Shown here: positions 45,529 to 52,171 of the stretch, piece after piece | Layout of the letters: every line of letters starts with the position of its first letter | Numbering within the stretch: the first letter of the stretch is position 1 | IMG/VR virus record: IMGVR_UViG_3300035070_002843 | Location: 1 to 52,345 of that record | From: a virus | Direction: 5' to 3' (one strand) | DNA length: 52,345 nucleotides | Notes under the pieces: model-generated | Database searches by the model: none | The model's input: only the letters and a program-made list of their open reading frames with translations | Told to the model about the DNA's origin: nothing | Translations under genes and position numbers: made by a program

Positions 45529-46248
45529 ATGGCTTTACCTATTTTGGCCAACTCCGTACCCAAGTATGATACGGTAGTACCCTCTACGAAAAAGAAGATT
45601 AGGTTCAGACCTTTTCTCGTAAAGGAACAGAAAACACTTTTGATTGCATATGAGTCAAAAGATAAGACGGCAATGATTAGGGCGATGATTGATACAATTA
45701 AATCATGTACCGTTGATGAGGTTGATGTCTATAAATTATCAACATTTGATATTGATTATCTATTTGCTCAGATCCGTGCAAAGTCCGTTGGTGAAAACAC
45801 ACAACTACTTTTTAACTGCAGTGAATGTGACACACAGAACGAAGTCAACGTTGATATTTCTAAAGCACGTGTTGATATCTCACCAGATGTTGAGTCGACT
45901 ATTAAGATCACGGACACCATCTCTGTGAAAATGAAATACCCCGATTACAATTACTTTATTAAAAACATCCAAATGTTTGATGAGTCCAAGTCAGGGGTGG
46001 AATCACTTACTGATATTGTTGTATCGTGTATTGATACCGTATTGACGGAGGATGAGGCAATTCGTATTGCTGATGAGCCGCGCGAAGAGGTGATTACATT
46101 TATTGAATCACTTACATCCGAACAGTTTGAAAAGATCAATAAGTTTATTGAATCATTACCAAAGATTAAACAAGAAGTTAAATTCAGCTGTGCCAACTGC
46201 CAGCATGAAAATGTAAGAACATTGGAGGGTCTTGAAGATTTTTTTTAG
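45529..46248 (+). CDS. gp26: baseplate hub assembly protein gp26
   Basis: 239 residues. Starts MALPILANSVPKYDTVVPST and has the T4 baseplate family pattern KIRFRPFLVKEQKTLLIAYES and IDTIKSCTVDEVDVYKLSTF. Two CxxC pairs (CSEC at 97-100, CANC at 221-224) suggest one zinc-binding site formed by both, a feature I recall for marine gp26. The ribosome binding site AAAGGAAA is good. The stop shares a base with the next gene. gp26 is needed for hub assembly but its stoichiometry in the virion is not clear. Confidence 0.8.
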   Translation: MALPILANSVPKYDTVVPSTKKKIRFRPFLVKEQKTLLIAYESKDKTAMIRAMIDTIKSCTVDEVDVYKLSTFDIDYLFAQIRAKSVGENTQLLFNCSECDTQNEVNVDISKARVDISPDVESTIKITDTISVKMKYPDYNYFIKNIQMFDESKSGVESLTDIVVSCIDTVLTEDEAIRIADEPREEVITFIESLTSEQFEKINKFIESLPKIKQEVKFSCANCQHENVRTLEGLEDFF

Positions 46249-46433
46249 TGTGTCTCTCTCATGAAACGTTGGAGAATTACTACAAGGTAAATTTCCAACT
46301 ACTCCAGAACTTTCACTACTCATTATCTGAGATAGAAGAAATGTTACCTTGGGAGAGAGAAATCTATTTGTTTATGCTAATGGAAGATATTAAAGAAAAG
46401 AATGACCGCAATAAAGCAGCAAATCAAGGATAA
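46248..46433 (+). CDS. small hub-assembly protein
   Basis: 61 residues with a GTG start at 46248 that shares a base with the gp26 stop (TAGTG). The sequence (LENYYKVNFQLLQNFHYSL, EIEEMLPWEREIYLFMLMED) is a known conserved small phage protein with a PWEREIY motif, usually between gp26 and the tape measure. It may function as the C-terminal extension product of gp26 or as a chaperone of the tape measure, like the tail chaperones of other phages. No frameshift site was recognised in gp26. Confidence 0.75.
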   Translation: MCLSHETLENYYKVNFQLLQNFHYSLSEIEEMLPWEREIYLFMLMEDIKEKNDRNKAANQG

Positions 46434-46436
46434 AAA

Positions 46437-48002
46437 ATGGCCGTAACCCTAGCAACAATCAACAATACACTGGTAAATCAGAATGGTATTCTCAAGTCCA
46501 CTGATGCTGGAGTTAGGAATACATCACAGAATATTGATAAACTAGTCTCATCACTGTATGCAGATAGACTTGATAGGCTTGAGTCTGATAAGGAAGCAGA
46601 GCGTGGGGTGAAGGTCAAGACCGATAAAGCCAAAGGTGAATCCAACAGTGGTGGAATGTTTGGTGGTCTTGGCAATATGTTTAAAGGTGTTGGTGGTGCT
46701 TTGGCTGGTATCCCGATCCTAGGTGGATTCTTAACATCCTTTCTTAAATTTGGTAAATTATTATTGCGCTTTGGTCCCTTGGCATTGTTAATCGGCACTA
46801 TTGCTAGTGGTGTTGACACTGACGAATTCAGTCGTTTATTTACCAATATAGGTAAAGCATTTGAGAGTCTTAAAACCACTATCTCTGGATGGATGACCAG
46901 TACTGATAAATTCATGACAGAAAATGGTATTCAATTACCATCACTAAAGGAAGTACAGACATTTATTGTTGATAAGTTTAATGGTGCTCTTAAAGGTTTA
47001 AACAATATCCTTGAAGGTGACTTTGAAACCTTTGGTACTGATATAAAGAATATTGGTATCACTCTGGGTTTACTTGCATTTGCATTTAGGCCACTTGGGG
47101 TTATAGGATTAGCATTTAAAGCTTTAAAAGGAACTTTAGGTATTGCTGCTGCCGCTGCCGCTACAGGCGCTAGTGGTGCTGCAAAATTGGGAAGTGCTGC
47201 CGCTGCTGCCGCCACCGCTGCTGCTACTACAACCAAACAACCTGCTGCTGCCACCACAACGGCCAAACCAAGAAAGTTTAAAGTTGATAAGGCAGGCAAT
47301 TATACTAGTCTTAAAACGGGTAAACCACTTACAGGTGCTGCACTTAAAACTGCACAAGCAACCACGGCGGCAGATGCTGCTGCAGTGGCCAAGAAATTTC
47401 CCCGGTTTGGTGCATTGAGTAAATTTGCAACCAAAATACCAGTACTAGGTGGCCTTATCAGTGCCGGTCTAATTGCCAATGTATTAATGGGTGACGGCTC
47501 TAAAGATGATAAGATAAAAGGTGTCTCTGGCATATTGGGTGGTATCGGTGGCGCAGGCCTTGGTGCGTTGGTTGGTTCATTGGTCGCACCTGGACTTGGA
47601 ACAATTGCTGGAGCAATAATAGGTGGTTTGTCTGGTGATATGCTTGCAACAAGCTTGGCTGAATGGTTATTGGGCGGAAAATCCGATACATTAAAATCAG
47701 CGGCAAAATCACATGAATTGGCAACAACACCTAATGTGAGAATGGATGCTACATCAGATTCAAGATCAACAACGTATAAACCAAAACCTGCACGACCAAT
47801 GAACGCTGAGGTGCTAGGTACTTTAACTGCTGAACAATCACAGGTTGAAGCAATGCGCCGTAATGGTCGTGGTGGTGGTTCTGCACCAATTGTGATCCAG
47901 GATAACAGTGTAAGGTCAAGTAGCAATAATAGCGCTCTTGCACTACCACCAGCATCATCCGTTGATACTAGGTATAACAACCATTCGGGTTATATTAGAT
48001 AA
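46437..48002 (+). CDS. tape measure / hub length-determining protein (gp29-like)
   Basis: 521 residues, close to T4 gp29 (590). The N-terminal 70 residues are helical (NQNGILKSTDAGVRNTSQNI). Hydrophobic glycine-rich stretches follow at about 75-120 (LAGIPILGGFLTSFLKFGKL) and 335-415 (LGGLISAGLIANVLMG, GLGALVGSLVAPGLGTIAG), with an alanine-rich segment at about 231-262. This is the usual composition of tape measure proteins, which occupy the tail tube lumen and enter the membrane on ejection. It is the last gene of the plus operon. The Ala-rich codons are GC-rich compared with neighbours. Confidence 0.75.
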   Translation: MAVTLATINNTLVNQNGILKSTDAGVRNTSQNIDKLVSSLYADRLDRLESDKEAERGVKVKTDKAKGESNSGGMFGGLGNMFKGVGGALAGIPILGGFLTSFLKFGKLLLRFGPLALLIGTIASGVDTDEFSRLFTNIGKAFESLKTTISGWMTSTDKFMTENGIQLPSLKEVQTFIVDKFNGALKGLNNILEGDFETFGTDIKNIGITLGLLAFAFRPLGVIGLAFKALKGTLGIAAAAAATGASGAAKLGSAAAAAATAAATTTKQPAAATTTAKPRKFKVDKAGNYTSLKTGKPLTGAALKTAQATTAADAAAVAKKFPRFGALSKFATKIPVLGGLISAGLIANVLMGDGSKDDKIKGVSGILGGIGGAGLGALVGSLVAPGLGTIAGAIIGGLSGDMLATSLAEWLLGGKSDTLKSAAKSHELATTPNVRMDATSDSRSTTYKPKPARPMNAEVLGTLTAEQSQVEAMRRNGRGGGSAPIVIQDNSVRSSSNNSALALPPASSVDTRYNNHSGYIR

Positions 48003-48004
48003 AA

Positions 48005-48034
48005 CTAAAAAGGGTCCCGAAGGACCCTTTACTA
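48005..48034. terminator. bidirectional intrinsic terminator
   Basis: Perfect 9-bp inverted repeat (AAAGGGTCC at 48009-48017 and its complement at 48022-48030) with a four-base loop. Read on minus the loop is UUCG type and the stem is followed by TTTTTAG, ideal for ending gp32-tmRNA transcripts. On plus it follows the tape measure stop and is followed by a weaker TTTACTATTTT. Confidence 0.9.
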
Positions 48035-48069
48035 TTTTGGGTGATAAGGTATAGTTACCTCAGCTATGC

Positions 48070-48102
48070 TTAAGCGGCAATAGCAAATAACTCGTCGTTT
48101 GC
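48070..48102 (-). other. tmRNA tag reading frame (ANDELFAIAA)
   Basis: Ten codons GCA AAC GAC GAG TTA TTT and on to GCC GCT, then TAA, on the minus strand, giving ANDELFAIAA. The upstream AATAACTGCAAACG is the usual resume site of tmRNAs. The start AND-E and end AA are as in known degradation tags recognised by ClpXP. The stop is enclosed by a stem (48063-48067 with 48080-48084). Confidence 0.93.
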
Positions 48103-48190
48103 AGTTATTGGATTTTGCTTGATTTACAGTCATCGCCTACTGTGCTGTCCACTCCGTTACTCTTTGCTCTGTCGAAACCTGTACACCCCC

Positions 48191-48324
48191 ATCAAAAGTA
48201 GACTCAAGGGTGACACCTCACCCAAGGATAAATATCAGAGTCCAATTATCACTGACAGCCTTTCTAGGTATGTAACACATGGTCTAGAATCTGTTACACT
48301 GCCTATCTGTCTCTAGTCTACTTT
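48191..48324 (-). other. tmRNA intervening segment removed in maturation
   Basis: 134 bases between the encoded CCA and the start of the 5' half. The sequence 48194-48204 and 48315-48325 (AAAAGTAGACT and its complement) form an 11-bp stem that continues the acceptor helix, with the rest as a large loop. Such an extended stem is expected to guide trimming. No reading frame of interest is seen inside. Confidence 0.8.
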
Positions 48325-48383
48325 TGGTGGAGGTGGGGGGAATCGAACCCCCGTCCAGAACACCTTTCTCTTTGCTTCTTACA
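48325..48383 (-). ncRNA. tmRNA acceptor piece
   Basis: Carries the P2 strand (48356-48362), T-arm (48336-48352) and acceptor 3' strand (48329-48335), then the discriminator A and an encoded CCA at 48325-48327. No anticodon arm is present, so this is not a normal tRNA. The 5' end is uncertain and lies in the short gap after the gp32 stop at 48393. Confidence 0.85.
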
Positions 48384-48392
48384 GCAATAATA

Positions 48393-49295
48393 TCAATCGT
48401 CTTGTGCCAATTTGGCAAAATAACTCATAGTATCGTCATCATCTGCACTCACATCGGCAGCGGCAACTGGTTCCTTAAATGTTGGAGCAGGCGCAGGTGT
48501 ATTCATCATACGCTCCTCTTGAATTGAAGGTGAACCGGTTTCAGCAACCTGACCCAATACTCGTTGCAATTTTACTTGCAGTTCTGAGTATGATTTATAG
48601 TTCGCTGGGTCCAAGAACTCTTGCAATGGATGCATTTGGCCATAAATGGCTTCAAGTTTAGAATCATCATCAGACAGGGGTGCTGGAGATGAGAACTCTG
48701 ACTTGTCGTAGTTACGGTAACCCTCAACCTGACGAATCTTTAATTTAAAGTCAGCGCCTTCCCAGAAATCAAATGGGTTGACTGCCTTTTCATCTTGAAA
48801 CGCTGGTTGCATTACATCCATAATTTTATCGAAGATCTTTTTACCAAACTTAAAGAGCATTACTTTGCCCTCGTTATCCGGATTGCTAGGATCACTTACA
48901 ACGTATGCATTAACGACATAGTGTAGGCGACGCTTTTGAGCACGTGCAACTTCCTTATCGGATTCAATACCAGAGTTCCATAGTTTAGAGTTTAACTCAC
49001 CAACAGGGTCGGCCTGACCGATTGACGTGAGACTATTCTCAATATACCATTGACCCGTAGGGCCTTTGAATCCATGATCCCAGTAACGAACCCAAGGCAA
49101 ATCCTCACCACCTGCTGGGGGCAAGAAACGAAGTACGGCGTAACCGTTACCTGCCTTATCCACTGTTGGTTTCCAGAGCCGAGTGTCCTCGTAGGATTTT
49201 TTCTCACCACCACCAGCACCACCACCGACTTTTTCGGCTGCGTTGATGAGTTTAGAGATTTGGTCGCGATTGCGCTTAAGATTTTCAAATGACAT
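48393..49295 (-). CDS. gp32: single-stranded DNA-binding protein gp32
   Basis: 300 residues, close to T4 gp32 (301). Basic N-terminal LAST-like region (NLKRNRDQISKLINAAEK), then the OB-fold (GYAVLRFLPPAGGEDLPWVRYWDHGF, KRRLHYVVNAYVVSDP, GKVMLFKFGKKIFDKIMD), and a very acidic C-terminal tail (DDDDTMSYFAKLAQDD) that recruits other replication proteins. There is no cysteine at all, so the zinc-binding module of T4 gp32 is absent. It has a good ribosome binding site (AAAGGA) and its own sigma70-like promoter. The tmRNA follows directly. Confidence 0.95.
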   Translation of the reverse strand: MSFENLKRNRDQISKLINAAEKVGGGAGGGEKKSYEDTRLWKPTVDKAGNGYAVLRFLPPAGGEDLPWVRYWDHGFKGPTGQWYIENSLTSIGQADPVGELNSKLWNSGIESDKEVARAQKRRLHYVVNAYVVSDPSNPDNEGKVMLFKFGKKIFDKIMDVMQPAFQDEKAVNPFDFWEGADFKLKIRQVEGYRNYDKSEFSSPAPLSDDDSKLEAIYGQMHPLQEFLDPANYKSYSELQVKLQRVLGQVAETGSPSIQEERMMNTPAPAPTFKEPVAAADVSADDDDTMSYFAKLAQDD

Positions 49296-49338
49296 TGTAT
49301 TTTTCCTTTGTATAAACTGAAGTGTAAATTGAAATATA

Positions 49339-49367
49339 ATTATACCACATTTTTCGGATGTTGTACA
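49339..49367 (-). promoter_or_regulatory. sigma70-like promoter for gp32
   Basis: On minus: -35 TGTACA (49362-49367), 17-base spacer, -10 TATAAT (49339-49344). It lies just after the gp33 stop and about 44 bases before the gp32 ATG. It would give an early or middle transcript of gp32 and the tmRNA independent of the small-gene operon. Confidence 0.7.
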
Positions 49368-49370
49368 CTA

Positions 49371-49610
49371 TTATATATCATCAAACGGAAGTGTATTTTG
49401 CTTGGGCAGATAATTTAATTCCCTCGCCTCTACTTCCAACTTATCACGGATAGCTGTGGAGACATATTTCTTTATTTCTTCGATGTCAATAAAGTTTTTC
49501 TCACAAATACCAATGATAGCATCCATGTATGAAACACGATCCTTAAGGACGGTTTCCTCTATTAGTTTTGAAAATTTCTGTTTATTTAAAAACTGACTTT
49601 CAAGGGTCAT
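49371..49610 (-). CDS. gp33: late transcription coactivator gp33
   Basis: 79 residues; T4 gp33 has 112. The sequence (MTLESQFLNKQKFSKLIEE, VSYMDAIIGICEKNFIDIE, ELNYLPKQNTLPFDDI) matches marine gp33. In T4 this protein joins the sliding clamp to the polymerase flap; the hydrophobic-acidic C-terminus NTLPFDDI is the clamp-binding element. A ribosome binding site (AAAGGTAAG) precedes the ATG. Its presence supports use of the TATAAATA late promoters in this window. Confidence 0.8.
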   Translation of the reverse strand: MTLESQFLNKQKFSKLIEETVLKDRVSYMDAIIGICEKNFIDIEEIKKYVSTAIRDKLEVEARELNYLPKQNTLPFDDI

Positions 49611-49619
49611 AACTTACCT

Positions 49620-49685
49620 TTATTCATTTACTATGGCTATGGCAATACCGGCTAGCCATGCGATAACTATTATTTCCAATATCAT
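49620..49685 (-). CDS. 21-residue single-pass membrane peptide
   Basis: Short frame MILEIIVIAWLAGIAIAIVNE. The start overlaps the stop of the upstream gene (ATGA) and the frame ends ten bases before the gp33 start. Eighteen successive residues are hydrophobic, enough for one transmembrane helix. Tight coupling supports translation. Possible roles are membrane disturbance or superinfection effects, but nothing specific is shown. Confidence 0.5.
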   Translation of the reverse strand: MILEIIVIAWLAGIAIAIVNE

Positions 49686-49996
49686 ACCATATACTCCACA
49701 TTGGTTACATTCGCCCAACGAAAGCTTCTCCAACCTTGGGCGTTAATATCCCACACTGAACAGACGTCGGCATTTTCCTTCTTGGCTTTAACCATCTCAC
49801 CTTCAGCAAGTGCTTTTGGCGCTGGCGCTGGTGGTACTACCGAGGGGTCGAGTGTACAGGTCATAACACGTACATCACCACTTACTTTTGTAAAGGTAAC
49901 GACGGCCTCTTGCTCTTTTAAGAGATCTTTTAGCCACTGACGGCCTTCTGGTATATCCAATTGAACCATATCTAATCGAACCATTTGTTTTTCCAT
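49682..49996 (-). CDS. small SH3-like beta-barrel phage protein
   Basis: 104 residues from ATG at 49996, chosen because AAAGGAAG precedes it; five extra residues are possible upstream. It begins EKQMVRLDMVQLDIPEGRQ and has GDVRVMTCTLDPSVVP and VWDINAQGWRSFRWANVTNV, typical of the phage SH3-like beta-barrel family (DUF2693 type), which are small and of unknown role. A proline/alanine linker (PPAPAPKALAEGE) is inserted in the middle. It starts 1 base after the previous stop and overlaps the 21-residue gene by ATGA. Confidence 0.7.
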   Translation of the reverse strand: MEKQMVRLDMVQLDIPEGRQWLKDLLKEQEAVVTFTKVSGDVRVMTCTLDPSVVPPAPAPKALAEGEMVKAKKENADVCSVWDINAQGWRSFRWANVTNVEYMV

Positions 49997-49997
49997 T

Positions 49998-50177
49998 TTA
50001 CTTCCTTTCACCCCAGCAGTAGCCGGTTCCTTTAATGTTTAATTCCTTATACTGTGTATCAATATACTCCAGTGCCATTTCACAATGTTCCCGTGTAATG
50101 AAAGTATCCATCACAATGGGTTTGTTCAACGGCGCACCGGTTGATTCAATCATATAAATTAAAATCCACGTTGCCAT
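49998..50177 (-). CDS. small membrane protein
   Basis: 59 residues from ATG at 50177, 2 bases after the upstream stop. The start MATWILIYMIESTGAPLNKP gives a short hydrophobic N-terminus. A TTG at 50222 would extend this to a full transmembrane helix (VLPSIVGLIMATWILIYMI), but it overlaps the previous gene by 43 bases and lacks a ribosome binding site. The rest is soluble with two cysteines (REHCEMALEYIDTQY, TGYCWGERK). Possibly periplasmic after a signal anchor. The correct start is not certain. Confidence 0.55.
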   Translation of the reverse strand: MATWILIYMIESTGAPLNKPIVMDTFITREHCEMALEYIDTQYKELNIKGTGYCWGERK

Positions 50178-50179
50178 AA

Positions 50180-50803
50180 TTAATCCCACAATGCTCGGTA
50201 ATACTTGCCAAAGAGTCGGCAACCATTATCGACGCGTTTATCTCCAACACCTTCTACATACCATTCGTCGTCGTCATTGAGAATACTAAAGGCATAGATC
50301 ATTTCATCCAACACCCAATCCCAACGAGCTTCTTCAATTGTAATGTGTTCTGGGTTACACACCTCATAGTCAAATAGTTGCATCTGACCACCAAAAAAGT
50401 ATTCCTCAGCGGTGTCAACTGCTCGTAGGTTTTCCGGAACATCTTCAAGATCAATTCCAGTAGGATATCCATGCTTCGTAGCTTTCAACTGCACTAACAT
50501 TGGATGCACTATCTTGGCTAGTGTGTTATCCATAGACCATGTATCATACGGATCGATGTGGATTACTTCCTTACGAGTGTCGGTCTTTTGCCACCATTGC
50601 ATCAGTCTGTATAACCAAGTCTCTGGTCGCTCATCCTTTTTAAAGATATCAGAGACTGTTGTGTATGGTACCCATTTGCCATGAGCGATAAAATCACCCA
50701 TGGTCATAATGATATCATCATCCTTGTCTTTCCAAAAAAGGATCTTCTCAGCCAACTGATATGGACCAAACCAATTTTTATAGGGACCTAATTCGATTTT
50801 CAT
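50180..50803 (-). CDS. conserved phage protein of unknown function
   Basis: 207 residues from ATG at 50803 (MKIELGPYKNWFGPYQLAEK). An 18-base longer start at 50821 lies upstream of the -10 box of a strong promoter and is unlikely to be used. Tryptophan-rich and acidic, with YDTWSMDNTLAKIVHPMLVQ, KATKHGYPTGIDLEDVPE and RWDWVLDEMIYAFSILND. The family is common in phages of many hosts, but I know of no function. It lies at the head of a short operon of small proteins. Confidence 0.8.
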   Translation of the reverse strand: MKIELGPYKNWFGPYQLAEKILFWKDKDDDIIMTMGDFIAHGKWVPYTTVSDIFKKDERPETWLYRLMQWWQKTDTRKEVIHIDPYDTWSMDNTLAKIVHPMLVQLKATKHGYPTGIDLEDVPENLRAVDTAEEYFFGGQMQLFDYEVCNPEHITIEEARWDWVLDEMIYAFSILNDDDEWYVEGVGDKRVDNGCRLFGKYYRALWD

Positions 50804-50809
50804 AATAGT

Positions 50810-50838
50810 ATTATAACACAAAGTTGAGCAAAAGTAAA
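50810..50838 (-). promoter_or_regulatory. sigma70-like promoter at the start of the 207-residue gene
   Basis: On minus: -35 TTTACT (50833-50838), 17-base spacer, exact -10 TATAAT (50810-50815). The -10 ends 6 bases before the ATG at 50803, so transcription would begin at or next to the start codon and the mRNA may be leaderless. Confidence 0.65.
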
Positions 50839-50842
50839 CACT

Positions 50843-50992
50843 TTAATATTCTTCAGTCTCTATGTCTATTAAAAGTTTGCTATAAAAGAGTAACAACTCC
50901 TTATTACTCCACTGATTCCATGGTTTAATATCATAGTTAATCTGACTGTATGGCATCAACTTTATTATTGCTTCGATTACTAAATTACGCAT
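50843..50992 (-). CDS. 49-residue small protein
   Basis: Frame MRNLVIEAIIKLMPYSQINY, then IKPWNQWSNKELLLFYSKLL and an acidic end. Starts 13 bases inside the 3' end of the gene at 50980 in another frame and ends just upstream of the sigma70-like promoter of the next gene. A tryptophan motif and helical pattern suggest a real small protein, but no family is recognised. Confidence 0.5.
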   Translation of the reverse strand: MRNLVIEAIIKLMPYSQINYDIKPWNQWSNKELLLFYSKLLIDIETEEY

Positions 50993-51183
50993 TTATTATA
51001 AGTGTACAGCCCAAAATAACGATTGCCAAACTCAGGATGAGGGGATTCCCTAAAGAAAACATCAACAGGGTGATCGCTAACGCGAAGGTCAGTGGTACAG
51101 ATATACGTGATAGGAACGTTGTCTTTTTCTTCATAGTGTTTAATTACTTTCTTTGTATCAAATTGGGGGTAGTGTTTAATCAT
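50980..51183 (-). CDS. small conserved phage protein
   Basis: 67 residues. The sequence (IKHYPQFDTKKVIKHYEEKD, VPITYICTTDLRVSDHPVDV, RESPHPEFGNRYFGLY) has the character of a compact beta fold; a similar PHP-FGNRYF motif occurs in small proteins of other marine phages as I recall. GGAG precedes the ATG. Function is unknown. Confidence 0.65.
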   Translation of the reverse strand: MIKHYPQFDTKKVIKHYEEKDNVPITYICTTDLRVSDHPVDVFFRESPHPEFGNRYFGLYTYNKCVI

Positions 51184-51201
51184 ACAACTCCGAAATGTTT
51201 T

Positions 51202-51417
51202 TCATGAATTCTTCTCCTTCAGCTTGAGTTCAATGGCGCGTACCCATTTTAATTCGCTGCTGTGTTCAAGCGCCATAGGAGAACCATGAAGTTCATCAAT
51301 CTCTGCATTCGTCAGATTAACCCATTTTTTTTCAACTTCCAAAACCAAAGGCGTTTCTGGATCCACTGGCACCACTCCAATATTTGGAATGAACCACTGC
51401 TTAAATTCAAGTTTCAT
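51202..51417 (-). CDS. small phage protein, unknown
   Basis: 71 residues (MKLEFKQWFIPNIGVVPVDP). Has a WVNLTNAEIDELHG helix and an ending WVRAIELKLKEKNS rich in lysine and glutamate. No family recognised. It lies 3 bases after the preceding gene. Confidence 0.6.
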   Translation of the reverse strand: MKLEFKQWFIPNIGVVPVDPETPLVLEVEKKWVNLTNAEIDELHGSPMALEHSSELKWVRAIELKLKEKNS

Positions 51418-51420
51418 ATA

Positions 51421-51687
51421 CTATTCGAAATGTTTTTGGATATGAACTACGCCTTCGGCTATACCATCGTTAAATCCAAGATTGTTTCTTAAAGCAACAT
51501 CATTAGCAAGGACGGCACCCCGAACACAGTCAATACATTCTTGAATGATTAGATCAGCAAATTTTTCTAACCCGTCTAATGGTTCAATGACGTTGCCTTC
51601 TTTGCTGACAGCAACCATAAATTTGGGCTCGTCATGCAATCTACTAATGCCTGCTTCTAACCGCAGTTCATTTAATTTTGCTTTCAT
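51421..51687 (-). CDS. small phage protein with a FADLIIQEC motif
   Basis: 88 residues. Charged start (MKAKLNELRLEAGISRLHDE), then KFADLIIQECIDCVRGAVLA and an ending VVHIQKHFE. The motif FA-LI--EC and the end -HFE are shared with the gene at 51965, so both belong to one small family found in operons like this. ATGA overlap with the previous gene. Function unknown. Confidence 0.65.
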   Translation of the reverse strand: MKAKLNELRLEAGISRLHDEPKFMVAVSKEGNVIEPLDGLEKFADLIIQECIDCVRGAVLANDVALRNNLGFNDGIAEGVVHIQKHFE

Positions 51688-51968
51688 ACATTGTTCCTTC
51701 CTATTCGACTGTAGCCCATGTTCCGCATAATCTCCTTGCGGTTCTCTTTTCGAACTTGACGCTGTTCTGGTGACAGTGCGTTGTCACGATCGATTGGTCG
51801 AAACATTGGAGTCGATCCCATCATACGATCAAACACCAGACCATCCAAGGATAGTGTTTCTAGCGTACCACGATGCCGTTCGATCCTTACTTCACCGTTT
51901 TGCTCAGTGCCGTAGAAAAACTGATCTGTAGCACCACCTTCGATTTGTTCTTTAAAATATTCGTTCAT
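51684..51968 (-). CDS. small basic phage protein
   Basis: 94 residues. Starts MNEYFKEQIEGGATDQFFYG and has a strongly basic C-terminal segment (SPEQRQVRKENRKEIMRNMG), which could bind nucleic acid. No family recognised. It overlaps both neighbours by ATGA, showing tight translational coupling. Confidence 0.6.
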   Translation of the reverse strand: MNEYFKEQIEGGATDQFFYGTEQNGEVRIERHRGTLETLSLDGLVFDRMMGSTPMFRPIDRDNALSPEQRQVRKENRKEIMRNMGYSRIGRNNV

Positions 51969-52171
51969 TCTTCAACTCCGAAATGTTCTCTAATCTCTTC
52001 GTAAATATCCAATGCTTCGTGCTCGGCAGCAACATCAGCACATTCCCGAACAATCAACCCGGCAAATCTTTCTGCATCAATTGTAATCACCGACTGTAAC
52101 ACACCATCCACCATCATAGTCTTAGGCGTTTTGGATAGTTCAGCAAGTTGTTTAATTCGTTCGTTCATCAT
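51965..52171 (-). CDS. small phage protein with FAGLIVREC motif
   Basis: 68 residues; ATG at 52171 or the adjacent one at 52168. Contains AERFAGLIVRECADVAAEHE and ends REHFGVEE, like the gene at 51421. This RF-LIVREC...EHFGVE pattern is widespread in small phage proteins of unknown role. Confidence 0.7.
   Translation of the reverse strand: MMNERIKQLAELSKTPKTMMVDGVLQSVITIDAERFAGLIVRECADVAAEHEALDIYEEIREHFGVEE

Larger units (their letters stand above)
48046..48383 (-). ncRNA. ssrA: circularly permuted two-piece tmRNA precursor
   Basis: On the minus strand the tRNA-like 3' half comes first (T-arm and acceptor strand ending CCA at 48325), then a spacer, then the 5' half (GGGGGTGTACAGGTTTCGAC starting at 48190) and the tag-coding region. 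The acceptor halves GGGGGTG and CACCTCC pair over 7 bp with a G-U, followed by A and CCA. The T-loop is TTCGATT on a 5-bp stem. A 7-bp P2 helix pairs 48165-48171 with 48356-48362. The tag ORF is followed by stems enclosing its stop codon. tmRNA rescues stalled ribosomes with SmpB. The gene lies directly after gp32 and probably shares its transcript. The two ends given are approximate. Confidence 0.93.

Noticed and set aside
47300-47980. 226-residue minus-strand frame opposite the tape measure
   Set aside because: Proline-rich shadow produced by Gly/Ala codons of the tape measure.
48223-48232. GATAAATA in the tmRNA intervening segment as a late promoter on plus
   Set aside because: One mismatch and no plus-strand gene downstream.
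48325-48392. A tRNA gene suggested by the T-arm and CCA
   Set aside because: No anticodon or D-arm precedes it; the sequence downstream holds the matching 5' acceptor strand and tag frame, so it is the acceptor half of a permuted tmRNA.
50804-50821. Longer start of the 207-residue gene (MCYNTI)
   Set aside because: The start would lie upstream of or on the -10 box of the visible promoter; the downstream ATG begins the conserved KIELGPYKNWFG sequence.
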